Below, one piece after another: positions 1-8,000 of a stretch of DNA of 18,699 nt (its first letter is position 1; each line of letters starts with the position of its first letter). The notes beneath the pieces are model-generated. The model made no database searches and was not told the DNA's origin. It worked only from the letters and a program-made list of their open reading frames with translations. Made by a program: the position numbers and the translations under genes. This DNA comes from Clostridia bacterium (lineage in GTDB: Bacteria > Bacillota > Clostridia > TANB77 > CAG-508): assembly GCA_900768805.1 (NCBI GenBank), contig CAAGEF010000079.1, forward strand, positions 1 to 18,699, in the 5' to 3' direction.

Positions 1-17
1 TCCCGTAGGGGTCACCA
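1..17 (+). tRNA. tRNA 3' end (partial), probably tRNA-Glu
   Basis: The window opens inside a tRNA. Bases 2-6 (CCCGT) fit the 3' half of a T stem, 7-13 (AGGGGTC) the 3' half of an acceptor stem, 14 is the discriminator A, and 15-17 are an encoded CCA. A complete tRNA-Thr follows after a 14-nt spacer, so the two are probably one transcript. The acceptor sequence resembles clostridial tRNA-Glu from memory. The anticodon is outside the window, so the amino-acid identity is inference. Confidence 0.7.
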
Positions 18-31
18 ACTCAAATATAATC

Positions 32-107
<76 letters not shown>

Positions 108-108
108 A

Positions 109-139
109 AAAGATAACACTTTGTGTTATCTTTTTTTTT
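109..139 (+). terminator. Rho-independent terminator of the tRNA cluster
   Basis: A perfect 11-bp stem, AAAGATAACAC (109-119) with GTGTTATCTTT (123-133), has a TTT loop and runs into a T tract ending at 139. It starts right after the tRNA-Thr CCA end. Confidence 0.93.
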
Positions 140-537
140 GCTTTAATAAAAAAATTTTGTTTATTAACTTTTTATTTCCTAGTAATAAAAAGTTTGAAAT
201 CTTGTATTTAATTAAGAAATATCTTAATGTTTTATTCCAAACAAATGTAGTTGTTCCACATAAATAAAATTCTTAAAAGCTTTTAAACTAGCTGTTCCCC
301 AAGGAAAAATAAATCAAAAATTTTTTAAAGTAAAATTTACAATTAATATGACAATTTTAGATAAAATTTTTCAAAATACTCTTTGAAACCTTCTATTTCC
401 CAAAGAAATTTATTGATTTTGGTAGAATTTGTAATAAAAAAGATAAGAAAAAATAATATTTCGTTTAAAGAAAATATAATGCAATTTTTCCGTAAAAAAT
501 ATGGAATTTTTCTTCTGTAATAAAAAAAATAATAGTC
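140..537. other. Long AT-rich intergenic stretch, no gene seen
   Basis: About 400 bp between the tRNA terminator and the surface-operon promoter. I see no reading frame with a ribosome binding site on either strand and no RNA-gene signature. The only structure noticed is a weak 7-bp stem with one G-T pair, TTCCGTA/TATGGAA around an A-rich loop, near 487-507. It has no T tract and sits just upstream of the promoter. Nothing functional is claimed. Confidence 0.5.
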
Positions 538-566
538 TTGTAAAGTAAATTATAAAAGTCCATAAT
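538..566 (+). promoter_or_regulatory. Predicted sigma-A-type promoter of the surface operon
   Basis: TTGTAA (538-543) and CATAAT (561-566) are separated by exactly 17 bp, about 30 bp upstream of a strong AGGAGG site (585-590) and the ATG at 597. The matches to consensus are 4/6 and 5/6. AT-rich DNA gives many chance matches, so confidence is moderate. Confidence 0.5.
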
Positions 567-596
567 ATAGATAATTATTATATTAGGAGGTATTAA

Positions 597-2093
597 ATGG
601 AGGAAAACCAGAGAAAACGAAATAGTTCAAAATGGTTATTAGCTATTATATTTTTGCTAGTTCTTATAGCAATAACTATCGTTTGGATTATTTTTGATGC
701 AGGCAAAGTTGTAAATTACAGAGAAGTCTCTAAATCTGGAATTTTATCTTTGTCTAAAGCAGAAGATATCACTACTGCAGCAACTGGAAAAGTTATAGTA
801 AAATATGTTGACACAGATGGAAATAAAATAGCAGAAACTAAAACTTTTGAAGGAAATGTAGGTAGTGAGTACAGAATTGAAAGACCAGAAATTGAAGGTT
901 ATTTAACCTATGGTAAAGAACCTTACCAAAAATCTGGAAACTATCAAAAAGATGATATTGAAATTGTTTTCGTTTATCAAAGTGAAGACGCAAATGTTGA
1001 AATTGATGAAGAAAATAATACAATAACTGTAAAAATGAAAAACGCCAAAGAGCCAAAAGAATATAGCATAAAGATTATAACTAAAAATCCAAAAGGTGAG
1101 TTTATAAAAGGTGTTGAATATTTCGCAAGTAAATCTACAGGAGAGGTTTTAAGAGCCGGAGCAGTAGAAGGCGAAAGTTTTGTTGTAGGAACAATTACAA
1201 TAAATGATGAAGGAAAAGACACTTATATAATCGAAGAAGATACAGCACCATATTATGAAGCTTCATTTGGAGAAGAGTTTGAATTTAATATAGAAAAAAC
1301 ATGGGATGAACAAAGTAATCAATATGTTATATCTTTAGATTATGACAAAAACATAGAAGGTTTAGATATAAAGGTTGATGGTGATGAAATAATAATTAAT
1401 GTAGTTAATTACTTATTAACAGACAAGCCAAAGCCAGAGCCAGAGCCAACACCAGAACCAGAGCCAACACCAGAACCTAAGCCAGAAGAACCAGCGGAAA
1501 TAAAAGTATTTGATTTATCAATAATCAAATATATAAGTAAAGTAAAAGTACAAAATGAAAAAGGAACAACAGAAATAAATAGAAATATTGATAAAAAAGA
1601 TAGTCTATTTAAAATGGAAATAGACGCAAAAGAACTAGCAAAAACAAATTTAGAAATTACATATAAATTAGTAGTTGAAAATGTAGGAGAAATTCCAGGA
1701 TATGCAACAGAAATTACAGATTATATACCAAAAGATTTAAAATTCGTAGAAAACGGAGAATGGGAATTAGTAGACAACAATCTAGTTTATAACAAGCTTG
1801 CGAATAAATTATTAAATCCAGGAGAGAAAGAAGAAATAGAATTAACCTTTACTTGGAAATTAGATGAAAATAATTTAGGAACAAGAAGTAATCAAGCAGA
1901 AATAACAGAATATAAAAATGACTTAGATATAAAAGACATAACACCAGATAATATAGGAAAAGCGGAATTATTAGTAACAGTAAAAACTGGTAGAGAGGAA
2001 ATTTGTATTTTAACAATATTAGCAACATTAACAGTAATTGCAACTGTTATATATGCTGAAAAAAGAAGAGTTGAAAATAAGGAGGTGAAATAA
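597..2093 (+). CDS. Membrane-anchored multidomain surface protein (MucBP-like, SpaA-like, isopeptide-type domains)
   Basis: A 498-aa protein probably exposed on the cell surface. Residues 13-33 are a hydrophobic signal-anchor segment after a basic start. Residues 64-128 resemble a MucBP domain (VKYVDTDGNKIAETKTFEG). Residues 155-272 look like a SpaA/prealbumin-type domain, including the family-like phrase DTYIIEEDTAP. Residues 277-299 are a Pro/Glu spacer. Residues 303-462 resemble an isopeptide-forming adhesin domain: K311 in DLSIIKYISKV and N432 in SNQAEIT would be the cross-link pair. A second hydrophobic segment (468-486) ends in KRR. No LPXTG is seen; KTG (463-465) sits where a sorting motif would be. 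ATG 597 has AGGAGG six bases upstream. It shares an operon with the next gene (TAATG overlap), so the two products may work together. Domain calls are by eye; the ligand is unknown. Confidence 0.85.
   Translation: MEENQRKRNSSKWLLAIIFLLVLIAITIVWIIFDAGKVVNYREVSKSGILSLSKAEDITTAATGKVIVKYVDTDGNKIAETKTFEGNVGSEYRIERPEIEGYLTYGKEPYQKSGNYQKDDIEIVFVYQSEDANVEIDEENNTITVKMKNAKEPKEYSIKIITKNPKGEFIKGVEYFASKSTGEVLRAGAVEGESFVVGTITINDEGKDTYIIEEDTAPYYEASFGEEFEFNIEKTWDEQSNQYVISLDYDKNIEGLDIKVDGDEIIINVVNYLLTDKPKPEPEPTPEPEPTPEPKPEEPAEIKVFDLSIIKYISKVKVQNEKGTTEINRNIDKKDSLFKMEIDAKELAKTNLEITYKLVVENVGEIPGYATEITDYIPKDLKFVENGEWELVDNNLVYNKLANKLLNPGEKEEIELTFTWKLDENNLGTRSNQAEITEYKNDLDIKDITPDNIGKAELLVTVKTGREEICILTILATLTVIATVIYAEKRRVENKEVK
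1443..1478 (+). repeat. 18-bp tandem repeat encoding a Pro/Glu/Thr spacer
   Basis: Two copies of GAGCCAACACCAGAACCA lie head to tail (1443-1460 and 1461-1478, differing only in the last base), flanked by more degenerate CCAGAG units. They encode EPTPEP units of a rigid cell-wall-type spacer. Such repeats can change copy number by slippage, which would alter spacer length. Confidence 0.8.
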
Positions 2094-5000
2094 TGAAGAT
2101 TAAATTTAAACATTTATTATATATAGGTATATTAACAATATTAGCATTGTTATTTTTACCAAATGAAGTAAAAGCAGCAACTTGGAAAGATACAGAAACT
2201 GGAATAACTTGGTATTATGATGTAAGCTCTGGAAATGCCGCTAATGTTTATGTAAATTCATATACTACATTACCAGAAACATTAGTAATTCCAGATAAAA
2301 TCAATGATACATATCCAGTTATATCTATAAGAGGTTACAGTACAAATATTTTAAGATCATCTTCAAATAATACTGTAAAAACAGTTGTACTCCCAGAAAG
2401 TTTACAAACTATAAATACATATACATTTTATAATTTTCAAGCTTTAACTTCTATAGTAATACCAGATAGTGTAACTAATATAGATCAGTATGCATTTTAT
2501 AATTGTACAAGTTTAACTTCGATAGTATTACCAAATAGTTTAACTAATATAAATCAGTATGCTTTTTATAATTGTACGAGTTTACCTTCGATAGTAATAC
2601 CGAATAATGTAACAAACATAGGGATGCAAGCATTTTACAATTGTACAAGTTTAACTGAATTAACAGTTCCAGCAACTGTAAGTTATTATACATATACATC
2701 TTCAAATAGTACATATAGGAGTAGAGCTGCATTTGCTGGATGTAGTAAGATAAATAAAATAACAATAACACCAGGAACAACTGGAATAATGACAGATTTA
2801 GTTAATTACCATAGTTCAAGAGTGTACTATTTACCATGGCGTACTACAGGTACACAATTTGATTTAATTATAGAAGAAGGTGTTAAAGAAATAAGCAACT
2901 ATCAATTCTCTTCGAGTTCTTATATGAAAACACTTGATATGCCTGATACAATAACAAAAATTGGAGATTCTGCTTTTTCTAATTGTAGTCAAATTGCAAA
3001 TACTGATTTTGAATTACCAAACAGTTTAACAACAATTGGAGTTAATGCTTTTTATTATTGTTCTAAACTTACAAATGATAATTTTAAATTACCAACTAGT
3101 TTAACAACATTAGGTAAAAATGCTTTTTATAATTGTTATGGGTTAAAAGGTGAGTTTGAAATTCCTTCTCAAATAACAGAAATTCTTGATGGAACTTTTT
3201 ACAATACAAGTTTTACAAAAGTGACATTACCAGATACAGTAACAAAAATTGGAGCAAATGCATTTCAACGTTGTTCTAAATTAACTGAGATAAATATGGG
3301 AGATGGAATAGTATCTATAGGAAACTATGCTTTTGAAAGTTGTCCAAGTTTAACTGGAGATTTAAAATTGCCAGATTCTTTAACTACTATAGGGAATTAT
3401 GCATTTCAAAATTGTACAGGATTTAATGGAAAATTAACAATAGGAGCTAGTCTATCTAGTATAGGTTCAAATGCTTTCTATGGTTGTACAGGTTTTAAAG
3501 AGGCTGAAATAAAATCTGGTATAACTACAAAAGTTAATGATAGTATGTTTGCGAATTTTTCAAATTTAGAAAAAGTAACTTTGGGAGATTCAATAACAGA
3601 AATTGGAAATTATTCCTTCCAAAATTGTAGAGCATTAAAAAATATTCCATTGAATGATAATATTACTAAAATAGGTAATGGAGCTTTTTATGGTTGTAAA
3701 GGTATAACAACTTTAAATTTAACTAATAATGTAACAACAATTGGAGATAATGCTTTTGAAAATTGTACAGGATTAACTGGAGATATGACAATTCCTAATA
3801 CAGTTACAAGTTTAGGCGGAAGCGCTTTCTATGGTTGTTCAGGTATAAACGGAAATGTAACTTTAGGTACAGGTCTTACAACAATAAAAAAATTTACATT
3901 TTATGGATGCCCAAATATTGCAAAATTAATTATTCCAAATAATGTAAAAACAGTAGATAAATTCTCATTATGGGGATTATCTGATGCTTATTATTTAGGA
4001 GAAGAAGATGAAGTTGATTTTTCTCCAAGTGCTGGTGGTGGAAATGATATATTTGTACATTATAAAAATTGTACACATAAATTAACAATTGATGTACCAG
4101 AAGGATATGAAATTATAAATAAAGAGACTAATGAAGTAATAACAACAAACAACTTTAATTGCGAAACAGCTTTAAAATTAGCTGTTAGAATGAAAACAGG
4201 TTATACAATGGACAATGAATTAAGTGTTGTTGTATCAAGACAAGGAAAATATAAAAATAATGAAAATATTGAAGAAAAATTTAAAATTTCAGAATTTTCT
4301 GAATATAATATTTCTAGTTTAAATAGGGATTATACAATAAGTATTAGAGATGCAAATGTAATTACAGATTTAGTATTAAGAAATTATATATATCAAGTAA
4401 ATTATGAAAATTTAGAAACTTCAAGAATACCAAATGCAGAAAACGAAAGTGGTATAATTAGTTATAAACATACAAAAGTACCAGTTAAAGTAAATACAGG
4501 TGATTTAATAACATTAAAAGTTAGAGTTTATAACGAAGGAGATAAAGCTGGTATAGTAAATGAAATTACAGAATATTTACCAGAAGGATTAGTTTTAGCA
4601 AATAGTGAAACAAACAAAAAATATGGTTGGATAGAAGGAGAAAACGGAAAAGTTTCAACTAGATATTTTGAAAACAAACCAATTTCAGCTTATTCTGGAA
4701 ACGGAAGAGTTGGATATGAAGAAATTTCACTTATTTGTAAAGTAACATCTTTAGGAATTCCAAATGCTAATTTAAGATTAGTTGTTATAGGAGAAATTTC
4801 AGAAGGTGGAACAAAAGATAGTGATTCAACTTATGGACAAATAACTTCAAGAGTTGATTCAGAATATAAAAATGGTGAAGCTTATGGTTCAACATCAGAT
4901 TCTTATGTAAGAAGTGATGATGATGATACAGACTTTGAAAATGTTGTAATAGAACCATCAATGCCAGTAGAATATACAATAAAAGTTACAAAAATAGATT

Positions 5001-8000
5001 CAGAAACAGATCAATTACTTTCTGGAGCAGTATTTAATTTAAAAGATGCACAAGGAAATATAGTAAGTACAGCAACAACAGATGAGACTGGAGTTTTATC
5101 ATTTGGATTAATAACAAGCTATGGCGAAGGAACAGATATTTACTATATAGAAGAAGCATTAGCACCAGAAGGATATAAATTAACAGAAAGAGAAACAATA
5201 GAAGTAAATGTAACAAAAACAATTATAGATGAAACTTTAGGAACATATAGTTTAAAAGTTCTATGTCAAACATTAAATTATTCAACAGATATAACAAGAT
5301 ATGATTATAATCCAATAGCAACACCAGAACATTTAGCAAAAATAGGATCTGGAGAATGGATTGAATATGATGGATTTAAATATCAATTTACAGAAACAGC
5401 AAATTATAGATTAGTAAATGATATAGATTTAGACGGAATAGCTTGGACACCAATAAATAAAGAAATTAAAGGTATATTTGATGGAAATGGACATTCAATT
5501 AAAAACTTAACAATTGTTTCAGACGAGCTTTATACATACTCAGAAGTAGGATTGTTTAGAAGCTTTTCAGGAATTGTAGAAGGCTTAAATTTAGAGAATG
5601 TTTATATAAGTGTTCCAGGAATGGTTATACCAAATGAAGCAACAGGAGTTACATTAGATACAATTACAGGATATACTTGTGTTGGTGGATTTGCAGGATT
5701 TATGGAAAGAGGAACAGTAAAGAGTTGTTCAATTTCTGGAGAAATCCAAACTGGATGTAGCAATGTTGGTGGTTTTGTAGGTCATAGTTCTGAAAATAAT
5801 ATAATAAAATTCCAAAATTGTACAAATTCAGCAAAGATTAATGCAATTACAAGTCCAAGACATAACACAGAATATAATATTGGAGGAATGATTGGTTGTG
5901 CAATAGGTTCATTAAGTTTAAATGATTGTTTAAATGAAGGTGAAATAACTGGAGAAAGTGGTAATGTTGGAGGTTTAGTTGGATTTGTAAATTCAACTGG
6001 ATATGAAGATTATTCTATACAAGCTGAATATTCAGAAGATGATAAAACAATAGGCTTAGTAATAGGAAATACAAGAGCAACAGGAAAATATGACATTATT
6101 CTAGAAAACCGTGATGTTGAAACATTAGGCTTCATAGTAGGTGCAAAATACTCTGTATTTGATTCTAAATTAAATAAAATAAGTGGATATGAAGAAATTC
6201 AATTAGAAAGAGGAAAATTAAGAGTAGCATCAGTTGATATAGATTATGTTGGAACAGATACATATTATATAAAAGAACAAACTCCAGCTCCAGGATATTC
6301 TAAATTAGGAAGCTATGTAAAACTTGTAGTATCAAGAACTTGGAATGCAGAAAAAGAAAGATTTGATATCGAAGTAAATGCAGATAATATTTTAGATACT
6401 AAAATAGATGAAGAACCAAAAGAAGATAATACATATAAGCCATTAGAAAGTACAACAGAAGAGGTATTTGCAGGAATAACAGAACAACCAATAGGCTTCT
6501 TTAATGATAAAGTTGCAATAGTAGATTGTACAAACAAAGGAAATATAACAGGATATATGGATGTTGCAGGTATACTTGGAACAGCATATTGTAATGTACA
6601 AATGAATAGATGTAGTAATATTGGAGAAATTTCAGCAACAGGATATGGAAAAGCAGGAGGAATGATAGCTGAAGTTAGAAAACAAAATGCTGATACTATG
6701 GTAGATATTCAAAATTGTACAAATGAAGGATCTGTATTAAGTGTTGGCTCTACAGGTTCGTCATCAGGAATAATAGCCCATTCTTATGCAAATATTAAAT
6801 TATTAAATTGTTTGAATAAAGGTGAAATAACAGCTGGAAGCAGTTCTTCTGCATCTGGAATGATAGCAGATTTAGGAGGAATTGCTGAAATAAGAGAATG
6901 TACAAATGAAGGTAATTTAATAACCTTTACAAATAATTCTTGGTCAGATGTAAACTGCGTTGCAGGAGGTATGGTTGGAAAAAATCAAATCCAAACATCA
7001 TATGGTAATTTATTAGATAAGGCTGAAACTAGTATTTATATTTATGATTGTGTAAATACAGGTAATGTTAAATCAGCATGTCACTTAGGTGGTTTAGTTG
7101 GTTTAACTACAGGAACAAATTTAGTTGTTCAAAATTCTATAAATAAAGATAATGAAATTACTGGTGTTTCATCAGATAAAGGTGGAATTGCTGGATATAC
7201 AAGTGTTAATAATATTGACATAAAGAATTGTATTGTTAAAAATACTAAGATGTCACATTCAAAAGCTGGAACATATGGATTTACAGGTGGTATTGTTGGA
7301 AATGTTTCTGCTTATGGAAATTATACTACTTATAATAAAATAGTAAATATAAGTAATTGTGATGTATTAGATTGTATAATAGATTCTACAGATAAAGAAC
7401 CTGCAGGAATCTTAGGTGGTGGACATATTAATTCATCTGGTGGTTCTTATGAAAATAGTATAACTATAAAAGATTGTAATGTAGAAAGATGTTCTATAAA
7501 TAATAGAGAAGCAACCTCAACTTATGCAGGAGCTTCGGGAATTATGGCAGTGGTATATGATGCAGGAGATATTTTAATTTCAAATTGTAATGTTAAAGAT
7601 TGCCAAATCAATGTTTATATGATGGACGGAAGAGGTGGCGGAGATACAAATGTTGGTGGTATAGCTGCTATGTATCATGATACAACAGATTTACAAATAA
7701 GTGATTGTATGGTAGAAAATTGTGATCTTTATAATAGTGCACCATCAGATGGTTGTTCAAATACTGGAGGTATAATTGCTGCATATAAAAGTAAAAATAC
7801 AGTTAAACTTACAAATTGTGATGTAACAAATTGTGAATTAAAGAATTTATCTGGAAATTTAGGAGGAACTGTTGGATATGCTTATGCAACTACAGAAATG
7901 AAAGATTGTAATAATAAAGGTTTATTATTATTTTCAACATCAACTACAAGTTCTAATTCAAATACTTCTGGAATGATGGCAAGTTCATACTATCCAGTAA

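Noticed and set aside
487..507. Hairpin TTCCGTA/TATGGAA upstream of the surface-operon promoter
   Set aside because: Seven AT-rich base pairs with one G-T and no T tract or conserved leader motif. It is compatible with chance.
838..1222. Overlapping minus-strand open frames opposite the 498-aa gene
   Set aside because: Their composition is that of the reverse complement of AT-rich coding sequence, with no start signals, and the plus-strand gene is well supported.
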